Shown here one piece after another: positions 23,216 through 35,620 of a DNA stretch of 64,000 nucleotides. The first letter of the stretch is position 1; every line of letters starts with the position of its first letter. The translations under genes and the position numbers were made by a program. The notes under the pieces are model-generated. The model ran no database searches. It was not told the origin of the DNA and saw nothing but the letters and a program-made list of their open reading frames with translations. This DNA comes from Meconema thalassinum (taxonomy: Eukaryota > Arthropoda > Insecta > Orthoptera > Tettigoniidae). The stretch covers positions 124,001 through 188,000 of the forward strand of contig CAMPQE020000052.1 of assembly GCA_946902985.2 (NCBI GenBank), in the 5' to 3' direction.

Positions 23216-26200
23216 ATACATATGTGATATCCCTGAGTTTGCTACGTTACATAGCGGCATAGGATCTCATCTGTTTACTTCTCTTATAATTATGTCTGAT
23301 TTTTTTTGCCAGGCGTATCAAAGGTGACAAAAGTTTTTTTCAGGAAGTATAATATTACTCCTAACCCAAGCAAAGTAGGATCTGACAGATGGGAGGATTA
23401 TCATACAATGAATTTGATGATGGCTGCTTCAAAATTTCTGACTCGAGTAATTTACAAGATAATGTTTCGACAGCTCAGTTAGGCGAAGAGCAGTTTTAGT
23501 AAGCAGAAGCGTAGGTTAAAGGGAATCTCTACTACGTATTAGGCTGATCTCGTTAGATAGAATAAGGATAGGGAAGAGAACGTTCGAGGTATTATTAGAC
23601 TTAGATAAGATTGTTAATTTCGATGATTGTAGTAAACTATTTGATATTTTGAAAAGGATTGGAATAAAATCGAGCGATAGGAGGGTGTATACACACTGAA
23701 ACCAGTTGGTAGTTATTACATTCTTGGTACTGCATCTTTTTACTCGTACTCTTCAATCTATTCATTTAGGAAGTAATGGAGGAAACGAGAACAAAACGTA
23801 TAGCAGAAATAAAGGATCAAGTGAAAGTTATGTCGATTTATATTACTAAAGACAGTCATCTTAGCTTGTGGATTTGAATGTCATTCTAACCAGTATAACC
23901 TTATTGCCGAGAAAGGAATTCGTGATAAAACAAATGTATATAAATCAGAAATAAGGAAATACAGGCAGAAGAAGTGAATCATCTGGAGCAATTGGAAGAG
24001 TCCAATCGCCACAATAGAGAAGATGTAAGAATAAGGACACGGGTTAGGGAGAGAAATCCCAAGAACTGGTTCAAACGGGAAAGACCCAAAACAAGAGACT
24101 TTTTATTACAAACAGTGTGAACAATGATAACTATTCTAATTTAGTAGTGATATCAATATGAAGGGTGAGGAAGGGGTGGACCGTGGCAGCAGTTCGAGCT
24201 CAAACCGTATATGACGAAACATGGTTGTTGTGCCGGAAAGAAAACTAAATCTCTCACAAGAAAAGCACTAATGAGAGATTAGACACAGTCTTGATTATGA
24301 AAAAACAGTAATCGAGATGCCTAGATTGAGAACGACCCTCGCTAGGAAATTAGCTGGGCGAACTATACCAGTGACATTCATCTGAAGATACTGGATCTGT
24401 GAAAAATCATAAACCTGACAAAAAGAGTAGCTTTGCAAGGTTTGGTATGAGCGCAACAAACGAATGAAATAATTGCCAAAGTTCTTGAGGCGCACCTCAA
24501 GTTGCTGCCGTAAGTGAAGACCCTGTACAAGAATGGCTAGAATAGTAATTAGTCGGGGAAAATATTGCGAATAAACGCTCAAACACTAATTTACTCGAGT
24601 ATATATACAATACGGAACAGGGGGCTGTCGTGGCTATACATTTTATGCTTTGCCACTGGTATAAGTTTAAAGCAATTTGATTGCTGATTCTGACACAATA
24701 CAAAATGTAGCAGTTGCTAGCAAGTAGTTGGTCTCAGACCAAAATTGGACTTAAAGACAAATGATGAAAAAATTGCAATAATCGAATAGACTTGATTAGA
24801 TAAGTGAGAATATCACAAGTAAGCGTGTCCCATTAGACACAATGAAGATTAACTAGAGTTAAGATTGTTTGAAATTTGCCAATCCCAACAATTTGGGGAC
24901 AGCAGGGGTAGCCATGGAAACTTGAAATACCATTTATAAGTGGGGAAAAAAGGCTTGCAACAGGGTTTAGACGGCACAAGGATGGTATAAGCCTGGGCCT
25001 AGAAGGCGCACGGATGAAACAGGGCCTAGACGCAAAAGAATGATGAGAGGTTGCATGCTTGTAAATTTACAATAAATTTAAAGTATTTAAACTTCGAGGA
25101 AACTCCAACTATCCATCAGTTGTACCTAGTTACATGGTTGACAAATACCACTGAATTTATGCAGAAATGACAGCCAATTAAAAATTCAAAAATGGGGAGG
25201 TCATCTCTTGGATAGAAAGTCAGATTAACCACAAAAAGAATACAGCAAAGATTATGTAATATACTTAATTTAAATCTTTTAGTAGAGGGCGAAAAGGGGA
25301 GGAAAGGAAATTAGAGTATTTTCATAGTCTGCTTGTATATGCCTACCCAGCACTAGAACCGATTGTACAGCAAACCAGTTTTTTTTGGTGCGGTGCACTT
25401 TTTAGTTTTCAAGTTGTGGACAGAGTTTCTCTCTTAAAATATCACTGATTAACATGGTGAATAATTTCCGGGTTGAGATTTTGCCTAGTTTCAAAGTTAT
25501 TTCAATCTTGAAAACTGAAGTAATTGCTTGAGGTTGAGAATCTCGTGATATGAGCAGAGTTGACCCATTAGACAGTTAGATACGAAGTTACCAAATTCCT
25601 CTGATGTGTAAAGTTATTGATTTTGACAGAGTATACATGAAAAAGGAGTAAATCCCCGTTACGCCTAGCCAATAGTTGTAGTTTTAAATGTAGCATAGAT
25701 TCCTTCGTTGGTGAAATTGATGTTTGACATCAAGAAAATAATACCTTGCCGGCAAGATAAAAATATAGCAGATTTGATTACTTGCAAGTATTAAAAGAGC
25801 TTCATAGATAGGTTAAAATAATGTGTAACTTATCTTTGCATGTTGGTTGGCTGACTGGCGGTGCTGATAGAGCAATTATCACTACAAGGCTTTCACAAAA
25901 TGTCGGACGAGTGACGGCAGTCTCTTGTAGATAGACCGAGAGAATCTGCTGACTGCCCTTGGAAGAGTGACAAGCGAGAAGGCTCCCAATTAGCAAGGCG
26001 TCCTAGGGGGAGAAGGGAAAGTGTAGGATATAAGGGTCACACACATAGGAAATCATAAATATTGTAAGCATACACATTTCTTTTCTTGAGACCAAATAAT
26101 GAAGAAGTGTGTAGGTTGCCATCTGTAGAGGACGAGTCGAACATCTGTGCATAAGTAGTCGGTTCTCACGTTGACCGCAGGAGATGAGTGAGTTCAGCGA

Positions 26201-27348
26201 AGTGCCATGCGATGGCACACTGAGGAGAAGCATGATGGTTCTGTTGAAGGAGGGATAATGAATCTCGTTCGCTAAAGGACAATAAAGACGGGCATGAGCA
26301 AAAGCACAAGGCGGGAGCGAAAACACACAGAAATCTCTTTTGGGTGTTTTCGTGGGATAAAGAGAGAGTGAGATACTAGAGAAAACCCAAACGGGTACAA
26401 ATTACCTCAAGTGTGTTTTCAAGGAATATACCATCACCGATTGTCAGATGAAGCGCCAAAGGAAGTTGGTTACTTGTGGCACTTAAGAAGAAATATGGAC
26501 CAAGCGAAGGAGATACATAAAGAAGGGTTGACATATGCTAACATCATATATAAATGCAACTAGTGGGAAGTCACTTTTTAGACATGGTCTGGAGCAGGGT
26601 GCTATATGTAAGTATGTATGTGAAATTTGTTTCATTCCTTCTAGAGGAAAGGGAAAATAGAAGCACTTGAAAGTAGTGTTATTGGAGAATGTTGGAAATT
26701 GGTCGGTTAGATAGAGCAACAAAGGAAGGGAAATGAGACGAATGGGGGTAAGATGATTCTTGTGAGTGGTAATGAAAGGAAGAGATTCGAAGGGCACCAG
26801 GAATAGCAAATGTTCAGTAGTTATGGAAGCACGACCACAGTAATGTTTTGTTTACACTCAAGATTTTAGCCTCTTTGCGAAAGCTCAGCCCAACAAGAGA
26901 CGCTTTTACATAAATATGCTCATCGATGATCCATAGGCGTAAGTCAGCAGAAATGCGAAGGGTGCAAACTTAAACACGTTGTCGTTTATTGCTTCCGGCT
27001 TGTAGAAACCTACCGGCTTTGGATCTGAAGAATGTGGTGGCAAAGAAGCAATCCCAACACACTCATGCTCACAGAGCTATAACTCCATAATTTCCAACAA
27101 GACACAATATATTTTCTGTCATATGTAAATTCAATTGCAATACATTCTGACTCTATGAAGAGCATATTATTGAGCAATGAAAATTGTATCAAATCCTGAT
27201 AATTCTTTAAGACTTATTTCCGGGTAGTGACATTAATGAAAGTACTTCCTATTATATATTTGACCACTTTAATCTCTATAACTAGGCTATTATTTCACTT
27301 GCTATAATAATGTACCATACTTCAAACTGTTAGTACTGACTATTTCAG
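23216..27348 (+). other. intron 4 of gene A, 3' part
   Basis: Up to about 23,960 the sequence aligns with copy B (53,166-53,834). Beyond that it has no counterpart in the window. Open frames on either strand are short and show no domain I recognise. The segment from 24 to 27 kb looks like old, unclassifiable repeat. It ends at the CTATTTCAG acceptor of exon 5. Confidence 0.45.
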
Positions 27349-28045
27349 GTCGATATGTCCTGATACGTTGAATCCGGCTGCAATGAAGATATATGAATTA
27401 GGTAATGGTGGAAAACAATATACTACCACTCCCTCAAGTGGAAAATGTTCTACCAAGCAAAACTTGGAAACAAATACATTAAGCGATAGTGGTAATACTC
27501 GATACACATGTAAACTATGCTATAGAAAGTTCAGTCTTAAACAATCCTATAAAGATCACATGCTGATTCATAGCGACAAGATAACATACTCATGTACTGT
27601 ATGCGATGCCACCTTTACTTTCGAAGGAAATTTAAAGCGACACATGGTAATCCATAGTGATGAGCAGCCATATACATGTGCTGTGTGCGAAGCCAGATTT
27701 ACCCTCCGAGGAACTCTGAAGACACACATGCTAACCCATAGTGGTGAGAGACCGTATTCGTGTGCCGTGTGCGGAGCCAAGTTTACCCACAGAAGAGGTT
27801 TGAAGAGGCATATGCTAATTCATAGTGGCGAGAGACCATATTCATGTGCCGTGTGCGAAGCCACATTCACCCGAGGAGGACATTTGAAGACACACATGCT
27901 AACCCATAGTGGTGAGAGACCATATTCATGTGCCGTGTGCGAAGCCAAGTTTACTCAAGGAGGAAATTTGAAGACACACATGCTAACCCATAGTGCTGAG
28001 AGACCGTATTCATGTGCCGTGTGCGAAGCCAAGTTTACCCACTGA
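27349..28045 (+). CDS. zinc-finger gene A, exon 5: fingers 1-7, ending at in-frame TGA
   Basis: The acceptor CTATTTCAG joins exon 4 in frame (GA+G). About 54 non-finger residues are followed by tandem C2H2 fingers of 28 residues (C-x2-C-x12-H-x3-H) with H-S-G-E-R-P linkers. Fingers 1 and 2 are the most divergent; fingers 3-6 are near-identical. In finger 7 the codon after KFTH is TGA (28,043-28,045), where the paralogous fingers (4 and 11) have AGA, a one-base A-to-T change. As it stands the gene encodes about 346 residues with six complete fingers. C2H2 arrays bind DNA in the nucleus; with the SUMO-like motifs, a transcriptional regulator is the natural inference. The gene may be a recent pseudogene, a truncated functional protein, or carry a sequence error. 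Confidence 0.85.
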
Positions 28046-29269
28046 AGAGGTTTGAAAAGGCACATGCTAATTCATAGTGGTGAACGACCATATTCATGTG
28101 CCAAGTGCGAAGCCAAGTTTACTCAAGGAGGACATTTGAAGATACACTTGCTAACTCATAGTGGTGAGAGACCATATTCATGTGCCGTGTGCGAAGCCAC
28201 ATTCACCCAAGGAGGATATTTGAAGACACACATGCTAATCCATAGTGGTAAGAGACCATATTCATGTGCCGAGTGCGAAGCCACATTCACGCAAGGAGGA
28301 TCTTTGAAAACACACATGCTAATCCATAGTGGTGAGAGACCGTATTCATGTGCCGTGTGCGAAGCCAAGTTTACCCACAGAAGAGGTTTGAAGAAGCACA
28401 TGCTAATTCATAGAGGTGAACGACCATATTCATGTGCCGTGTGCGAAGCCAAGTTTACTCAAGGAGGACATTTGAAGACACACATGCTAACCCATAGTGG
28501 TGAGAGACCATACTCATGTGCCGTGTGCGAAGCCAAGTTTACTCAAGGAGGACATTTGAAGACACACATGCTAACCCATAGTGGTGAGAGACCATATTCA
28601 TGTGCCGTGTGCGAAGCCACATTCACCCAAAGAGGATCTTTGAAGACACACATGCTAACCCATAGTGGTGAGAGACCATATTCATGTGCCGTGTGCGAAG
28701 CCACATTCACCCTAAGAAGATCTTTGATGACACACATGCTAACCCATAGTGGTGATAGACCATATTCATGTGCCGTGTGCGAAGCCACATTCACCCAAGG
28801 AGGACATTTGAAGACACACATGCTAACCCATAGTGGTGAGAGACCATATCCATGTGCCGTGTGCGAAGCCACATTCACCCGAGGAGGAAATTTGAAGACA
28901 CACATGCTAACCCATAGTGGTGAGAGACCATATTCATGTGCCGTGTGCGAAGCCGCATTCACCCACGGAGGACATTTGAAGACACACATGCTTATCCATA
29001 GTAATGAGAGACCGTATTCATGTGTCGTGTGCGAAGCCAAGTTTACTAAAGGAGGACATTTGAAGACACACATGCTAACCCATAGTGGTGAGAGACCATA
29101 TTCATGTGCCGTGTGCGAAGCCAAGTTTACTCAAGGAGGACATTTGAAGACACACATGCTAACCCATAGTGGTGAGAAACCACATTCATGTGCCGAGTGC
29201 GGAGCCATGTTTACCCAGAGAGGAAGTTTGAAGAGACACATGCTAATCCATAGTGGCAAGAAGACATAA
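28046..29269 (+). pseudogene. zinc-finger gene A, exon 5 continued: rest of finger 7 to finger 21
   Basis: The same frame continues after the TGA without another stop for over 400 codons: the rest of finger 7, then fingers 8-21, all with intact Cys2His2 ligands. Most match YSCAVCEA[KT]FTQGGHLKTHMLTHS-type repeats, with very little variation at the DNA-contact positions and strong nucleotide identity between 84-bp units. It ends at TAA after HSGKKT. Integrity of 14 fingers behind a stop argues that the stop is recent, is read through, or is an artefact. The reading frames on the opposite strand are shadows of the repeat. Confidence 0.85.
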
Positions 29270-29510
29270 TCATGTAACCTGTGCGACGACAAATTTAATC
29301 ATGGGCGACTTTTGAAGAAACTCATATTATCCCACAGCCGTGAGACGCTTGATTAGGGTACCATCTGAGAAGTAGAAGTTGCTCACAAACAAGATTTATG
29401 AACAAACATCCTTAACCATAAAAGACGAAAAACTTTGTCGTGTAGTAAATGCAAAGACAGCCAAGCTCATCAAGGACATTTGAAGACATTTTTTCTAATA
29501 ATAGGCATAT
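29270..29510 (+). pseudogene. decayed trailing zinc fingers
   Basis: Directly after the stop the frame reads SCNLCDDKFNHGRLLKKLIL, a finger whose first His is replaced by Leu. A second remnant near 29,437-29,505 (TLSCSKCKDSQAHQGHLK) has lost Phe and both His. The array was once longer and its end has eroded outside the constraint of the coding region. Confidence 0.75.
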
Positions 29511-29559
29511 TCAAGAAGCAAATGATATGTGAATTAAGAAAATTTTAATCATGATAACG

Positions 29560-30620
29560 TTGTTGTTTCGTACCTACCAAATTCCTCTGTATATTACCCG
29601 TTTTGAGAAACATCTCTCTTTGCTACCTCTTCATTTGTCACTCTTTCTACCCATCTTATATTCATCATTCTCTGTTTACACAACACATCTAAGCCTTCTT
29701 TCCTTTTATTTTCTGCTGCGACAACAGTCCAAGTTTCAATTCCTTCCAGTGCCACTACCCAGAAAATTAAAAACTGTTTTTTACTTAAATCTATATTTAA
29801 TATCTACGCCATTCTTATATATAAAAATGTCTTCCTTGCCCGAGAGAACCTACTTTTTATATCTTTGTTTCGTCTATCACTGTTAACTAAGTAGCAAAAG
29901 TCTCCTACATACTTAATCTACTCACCTGCCTACTTGACGACAATAGCGCTTGGAGATTTCCTTCGTCTGAATTTTAAATGTTTATATGTTCTGATTATGT
30001 GCCTGAATATATCTTGCTAAATCGTCTATGACGAGAATGTCAATATAAAAGGTCAGAGTTGAGAATATTTATCGTTGAACATTTAATTCTACAAGATTTT
30101 TTCTATTTTTTTTTTTTCGTTGCCTGTTCAATGTTTAATTTGGAAAATATGGGTGTAAAACTGCAGCCTTTCTTTACACCTTTGCGAATACCAGATGCTC
30201 TAGTATGTTCTTCAGCTCGTATAACTGACGTCTGATTTCTGTATATATTTAAGATCACCCTCCTTTCCCTGCACTCTATTCCAATCCTGGTCAGTATTTC
30301 AACCAAATTTCTCCAATCAGCGTCATTAAAAGCCTTTTCACTCTCGTCAAATAATATGAACGTTTTTTTATATTAACTTATTCTTATTTCCAAGTTCAAC
30401 CAAATACTTATTGCAGATTCCCCAGTTCCTACATTTCTACTCAGACAAAATAGATATTTACCAAACTCGCTTTCTCCCTGTCTTTCCCTAAATTATTCTA
30501 GTCTAGCACTTAAAAGCTTGAGCGTTCACGCTGATTGTACTGTAAATTTCTCATATATCAGCTTCTGGTTTCTTCGGTAAAGGGATGATACTCAGGTGTC
30601 AAGCTTATGCGTTCAAGCTA
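29560..30620 (-). mobile_element. LINE reverse transcriptase fragment
   Basis: On the minus strand about 30,306-30,103 encodes SGIRKGVKKGCSFTPIFSKLNIEQA, a decayed G-V-R-Q-G-C-x-L-S-P block of a non-LTR reverse transcriptase. About 29,700-29,600 gives RMMNIRWVERVTNEE, matching the C-terminal domain of the 36.7 kb copy. Many stops; the same family as the 15.9 and 36.6 kb fragments. Confidence 0.75.
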
Positions 30621-31199
30621 ACAGCGGCTGCATATTTTAAAGCCATCACAACGAAAGAGAAGAACATAATATTTCATTTTCTTATGCCGGTCGACAAAGG
30701 AAAAATATTCGAACTGATAAGAACGTTTTAGATATAGAAAGTCAAGTGTCTAAAGCAAAAAGTTATTACTTTCTATCTTTGCGTATCGTATAAACATCCG
30801 TGGCTAGAAAGGTAACGCGTTGGACTGCGGATAGATAGAGTTGGGGTTCAATACTTGTTAGGGGGAGAGGTTTATAATTTGTTTATGTTACGTTTTATCG
30901 TCTGTGTCGACAGCTTTACCAATGTCTTACGCCAGAAATGATACTAGAGATCACAGTTACCGTAATTATAGAGTATGGGGCACTAGTAATAGTACACTAG
31001 TACATTTTGGATTCTATGAACGTTACATAGTGCTCGAATCCGATATTACACGAAACATCTTAATATGAACACCTCAAATTGAGTTGCCTTCATTTTGTTA
31101 GAATTTAATAACAAAACTATACCATAGGAAATTCCCACGAACAAGTATACTAACAATCTGAATCTCCTTTGATATGTTGTTGTTTCATTCGAGGATCTA
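30621..31199. other. no gene recognised
   Basis: AT-rich intergenic sequence without recognised features. Confidence 0.4.
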
Positions 31200-31525
31200 G
31201 GATATCGCGGTTATTTCGCCCCGTGTACTTGGGTGTGTGTAGAAGTTCTCTGATAACTTGTGTTATAGTGGTGCCTGTGCTAATGTTTGTATTACCAATT
31301 AAGATGACGATTGGGAAGGAGGCATGTCAGAGACCGTCCAGCCAATAGGCTGTAGGAGAAGTGGGAATCCACAGAAGACCAGGGTAGCTAAGGAGGGAAT
31401 CGAACCCACCTCTTCTCAGTTTTGACCCACGATGCTTAGTGTACCCCGTGCCCCCCTCAGAGCAGCATAACATTTCTTGCCTGAGCTGGGAATTGAACCC
31501 GGTGCTCTGGAGAGAAACTTCGATA
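31200..31525 (-). repeat. tRNA-derived SINE (family with 16.8 kb)
   Basis: CCCCGTGTACTTGGG at the left, then two inverted B-box motifs (GGAATCGAACCC near 31,397; GGAATTGAACCC near 31,490), in the same order and spacing as 16,790-17,135. Confidence 0.65.
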
Positions 31526-32569
31526 CGTTATGTTAATATATATATGTCAGTTTTTTTTAACTTTCTGCCTTTACAGGTCAAGTGACATAACCTGCTGATT
31601 GGATCGTATTCTCTTTATACATCAGCAAAATTCAACTCACTCTTCACAGGAATATATCGTAAGTTAATAAATATGGACATCTGTCTTAGTAGGCGTGGCT
31701 CAATATTACATCCCCACTAAAATAGGGCACACGCTGTCAAGCAAGCAAATATACCTACGTCTGGATACAAAGTACCATTATACCCGTACTCACCCATCGT
31801 GGCCGGCAGGTACATTACTGATTCAGCCACAACTGCAACGTGGAAACCACGCGCTGCACGTGCACTAGTTACAGTGGCCACCTCAAACGATATTATCCAT
31901 GTCAAAGTCTTCAACCATGATAGCCTGTATTTCCCTTTAGATTGATACATAAAATACCACGTAAATTTCACTTCGACTCTCGTCTTGTGTTCACAAAATA
32001 TGGTTCAATTCCTCGTTGCGGAAATCACGACAAAAAGAGATGTAATGATACGATCTATAAATTAGGATTGCTACGTTGTGTTGGTAGCATTTTGAAGGAC
32101 TGAATTTTATAATTATTCTCCCCTTCAATCTCATGCAAATTTACCCTGCCGGTCATGAGTCCAACTTATAGTATATTCTGTACATTACCCAGGGGCATGC
32201 ATTCAGCCCTATTTACCTCAGCAGTACAGTAATTCCAATACCATGAGAGTGAAAGTTCAGGATGATTTGTGTATGGGTAAATATTAGCTGATGTATTTTT
32301 CTTTAAGAGTTACAAGATGTAGCATAATTTGCACTCATGAACTCGTCATATTGAAGATAAAAGGAAGAAAGTTTGTAGTTTTAAGAGACCGTTAATCTCA
32401 CGACCAAGAGCCACGGGGCCTACATTTTAATATGGATTCCGAACCACTTCGAACATCTCAAATGCATTGACCAGGAATCGAACCCGGTGACAGTGAAAGT
32501 TCATACGTCCCTTTTAACAACTGTGGATTTTAGAGACGTTGGGGTTCCGGAAATTTACTCTGAAGGCGA
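31526..32569. other. no gene recognised, one decayed SINE trace
   Basis: Only an inverted B-box-like GGAATCGAACCCGG near 32,471 stands out. No protein-like open frame. Confidence 0.4.
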
Positions 32570-32574
32570 TCTTT

Positions 32575-32756
32575 AACGAGCCAGTAAATCAACTGACACG
32601 CCTCCCTCGCATTTGCGCACCCTCAAATGCCAGCTCATTGCGCCAGGATTAGATCCTGCAACCTTGGGGACAGCAGGAGAGAAGATTACCGCTGAGCAAC
32701 GCAGCCAGTCACCTTGGTGAGAGGCAAGCAGCTTGACCACTGCGCCATCACACCCC
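32575..32756 (-). repeat. composite tRNA-derived SINE
   Basis: On the minus strand two tRNA-like heads follow each other: GTGATGGCGCAGTGGTCAAG (A-box, about 32,735) and then GTTGCTCAGCGGTAATC with the B-box-like GGATCTAATCCTGGCGC (about 32,640). The second resembles the 18.3 and 48.1 kb pieces. Confidence 0.55.
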
Positions 32757-33209
32757 ATACTGAAGATGGTGAAAATAATGATAGAATTCGTGTTGACCAA
32801 CTGACAGTTACCATTCAATTCAGGAACTTGTTCTGTGTAAATGTTCAAATTAGACAACTCTTCACAAAAACAGGTGCGGTATGCGAAAGAAGGATTGTGT
32901 TATTATGAAAGCTGCTTAAAGACATTCAATTACAAAATAGCTAGTTGAAAATATATAATGGAAAGCAAATAACGTGTGTGAGCATCTTATTATCAATGAG
33001 ATTTTAAAAAATACCTTTCTCATGAGAAGTAATTCCTTACAATACTTTGCCTAATGTGCCTTCCTCCCATTAGAACATCATTTGCTGCAGGTCAAAAGGA
33101 TATTACGATTAATGAAATTTAATTTTAAGACAGGCAATTCCATTAATAACCAGAGTTGTATCTTGAAAGCTGTGAAGAGAAACAACAGGATGAAATGTAC
33201 CTCGATATG
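32757..33209. other. no gene recognised
   Basis: Non-coding; no recognised repeats. Confidence 0.4.
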
Positions 33210-33545
33210 CTTCATCCTGTTTTCCGTATTGTTCCTCCTCCTCATCATCATCGCTGTCTCTGCATCTGGTTACACCAACTACAACAAAATGTGAAAAACT
33301 GCCCAGGTATTCACCATTCTCCCCACTATATCAGGGGCATATTGCAATACCCGCTGCTCGAGGAGACACCGAAAACGTTGTTTCAAACGTCCAATGCATC
33401 GCTCAGCAACGTTCCTGGCAGAACGGTGAGCAGCATTAAACGCTCCTCAGGCGAACCTTCTGCAGCATTTAAAATTGGGGTCGTCAGCCATGGCTCGTTG
33501 GGGTAGCCAGAATCACCTGTCAACCTTATTTCTGTAGTACTATTG
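33210..33545 (-). pseudogene. PIF/Harbinger (HARBI1-like) transposase remnant
   Basis: The minus strand near 33,520-33,475 reads LTGDSGYPNEPWLTTPI, the GDSGYP block around the second catalytic Asp of DDE_Tnp_4 transposases. In another frame it continues (about 33,450-33,310) with FNAAHRSARNVAERCIGRLK, the helical block with the catalytic Glu (V-x-E-R-x-x-G), then QRFRCL. At least one frameshift separates the blocks and the N-terminal half is missing. A dead C-terminal piece of a Harbinger transposase. Confidence 0.75.
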
Positions 33546-33779
33546 CCAATGACATTTCACATTAATGGAAGAATTCAAACTTCTTCAAATACTAACCTAT
33601 CAGCTGTTTGGCTGCCTTGCATGGAACATTCTCGTCAAATGCTGCTTAAGAGTTGAGGTCATTCATACTGAAGCATCATGAACAGCTGAGCATCACACAC
33701 CTGTGGGTACAAGAGGAGAAGTTCGATGAGAAGAGATTTTTCTTGCATACACATTTTAATTTTTTTTTTTTTTGATTGG

Positions 33780-35620
33780 GAGAATTTCATTGTGTTGCGA
33801 AAACTGTTGAGAAAGACCATACGGCGTGTGAAGAGATCTTACGATAGGCCAAGACTGGAAAAGTTGGATGAAGAATTTAAAATGTATCACACCAGAGACT
33901 TTTATAGGGTCTTCAAAGAGGAACTCTCTGGGTATAAACCACAATGCCTTCACATTAAGGATACAACTGGGGAGCTGGAACGTGGAACGTTTGGCAAACT
34001 ACTTTGAACAATTGCTTAATTGCGAAGAGCCCACGGTCAGATTGCCTGTTGAAGATCCTCCAGAGATACACCTGCCATCTAACCCACCAACTTTGCAGCA
34101 AGATGATAATGTCATCAACCATCTTAAGCACTACAAGGCATCTGGGGAAGATGGAATCATTGCAGAAGCCCTGAAAGCAGGTGAAAATACGATCGCAGTG
34201 GCCCTACACCAGAACTTAATCGAATGTTGGGAGACTGGCAGGAACTCTGATGACTGTAATTTAGCTATCATACACCATTTACATAAGAAAGGCGATCACA
34301 GTTATGTCAACAACTACAGGGAGATATCTCTGCTGTTAATAGCATACAAATTGCTCTCCAGGATTTTACTGGACTATGTAGAAAGTCAATGTGATCAAAC
34401 AATTGGTGAATATCAAGGAGGATTTCGCCGTGGATGGTAATCTTCAATCTGAAAACCATTCTCCAACTAAAACAAGACAGTAAGGAGTATGAAATTTACT
34501 GTGGTTTTCGTCGACTTCGCAAAAGCTTGTGATTCCATCGACCGCCAGCCACTCTTCTCAATTCTCCAAGAATGATGTGTGGATTATATCACATGCACCC
34601 TCATCAAACAGACTCTCACGGATACAACCTCTAAAGTTCAGAGGAGAACTATCTCGGAGTTTCAAGATCAAAACCGGAGTACGACAGGGTGGTGGGCTCT
34701 CGCCCATTCTGTTTAATCTGGTGCTTGATAAAGTTATCAAGACCTGGGAATGCACATTGAGGGATCTAGGAATCAAACCAGTTGCCATTGGAGCTGGCAC
34801 CCGAAGAATCGAGATCAGATGCCTTGCCTTCGCAGATGACGTTGCAATCTTAGCCATCAACTCTAAGGATGCTGGCATAGCTGTCCAAGCCTTGCACGAG
34901 ATAGCGGTGAAGTCTGGATTACAGATATATTACGATATGACCAAGTACTTTGAGAATTGGCACTCCGGAAACACCACTTTGACGACCATACATGGAAAGA
35001 TTGGAAGAGTCAATCGCTTTCGTTATCTTGGTGAATGGGTCCACCCCAATGGTAGAGATGGCAACTCCATCTTAGCATGGCGTACCAAACTCAACGCAGC
35101 ATACCAACTATCCCACAATTTGTACAACAAGAAATGCATTTAGAAGAATGCCAAGATCTGTCACTACAGAACTGCTATCAGACCTGGAGATAGCCGAAAG
35201 ACGTATCCTCAGGAAAATCCAGGGCCAAAGATTGTTCCCAGTTGGAACCTAACGTTTGAAATCTAATTCTGTATCGACAGTTAGAATCAGCCAATACCAT
35301 ATGCGACTTAGGAGGCTAACGTTCTATGGGCACCTTTAACGAATGAAAAGCAACAGGCTTACCTAGAAGATCTTCTCCTTGGTTTAAAGCTACAAGAGTG
35401 GAAGCCTGTGGCAAATGAAGTACTAAAGGACTTAGATTCGGCTGGAATTGCTGACCTTGATGTTGAAGATCATTCTAAATTTTGTGCTATGGTAGAATCC
35501 TGGACCCCACCACCTAGAGTCCCTTCCGCAGGAGAGAAAGGAGAAATTATCAGCAGGGCTCAAGACATATTGGGAACGGAAAAGTGCATCGAAGAAGAAC
35601 TAGACAAAAGCGCTCCGTAG
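33780..35620 (+). mobile_element. non-LTR retrotransposon (LINE) reverse transcriptase copy
   Basis: From 33,780 the reading begins with the region before the reverse transcriptase (NTRDFYKTF-like, here HTRDFYRVFKEEL). Then 33,960-34,440 gives KASGEDGIIAEALK, IHHLHKKGD and VNNYREISLLLIAYKLLSRI, and about 34,500 gives VVFVDFAKACDSIDR (first catalytic Asp). 34,529-35,143 gives IKTGVRQGGGLSPILFNLVL, CLAFADDVAIL (FADD) and FRYLGEWV. The C-terminus reaches about 35,620. It needs at least three frame changes, so it is inactive. 5'-truncated; 3' end just after 35,620. Confidence 0.9.
34529..35143 (+). pseudogene. LINE reverse transcriptase palm and thumb
   Basis: An open stretch of 204 residues. 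The GVRQGGGLSP block, the FADD catalytic pair (about residue 107) and the RYLG thumb motif are intact. The frame is interrupted upstream near 34,440-34,530 and downstream at 35,141. It belongs to the surrounding LINE. Confidence 0.85.

Larger units (their letters stand above)
4270..23960 (+). repeat. tandem segmental duplication, copy A
   Basis: Exons 1-4 of the zinc-finger gene and patches of its introns recur in the same order and orientation at about 43,165-53,834. Clear anchors are 4,270-4,400 with 43,165-43,270, the four exons, 15,845-15,880 with 47,365-47,400, and 22,750-23,950 with 52,755-53,830. The copies differ by independent insertions: copy A has the minisatellite, an RTE element and tandem Helentron-like units. 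A SINE at 22.9 kb is shared and therefore older than the duplication. Confidence 0.8.

Noticed and set aside
24000..27000. Possible decayed retroelement in intron 4
   Set aside because: Translations in all frames show no motif of reverse transcriptase, integrase, protease or transposase that I can defend.
28043..28045. Recoded TGA (selenocysteine or a variant code)
   Set aside because: The matching codon in sister fingers is AGA, and TAA, TAG and TGA all act as stops elsewhere, so a simple substitution is the better explanation.
27568..29124. Long open frames on the minus strand with repeated HTAHEYGLSPLWVSM-type peptides
   Set aside because: They are the antisense reading of the 84-bp finger repeats; the sense frame has the conserved Cys2His2 ligands and a spliced 5' end.
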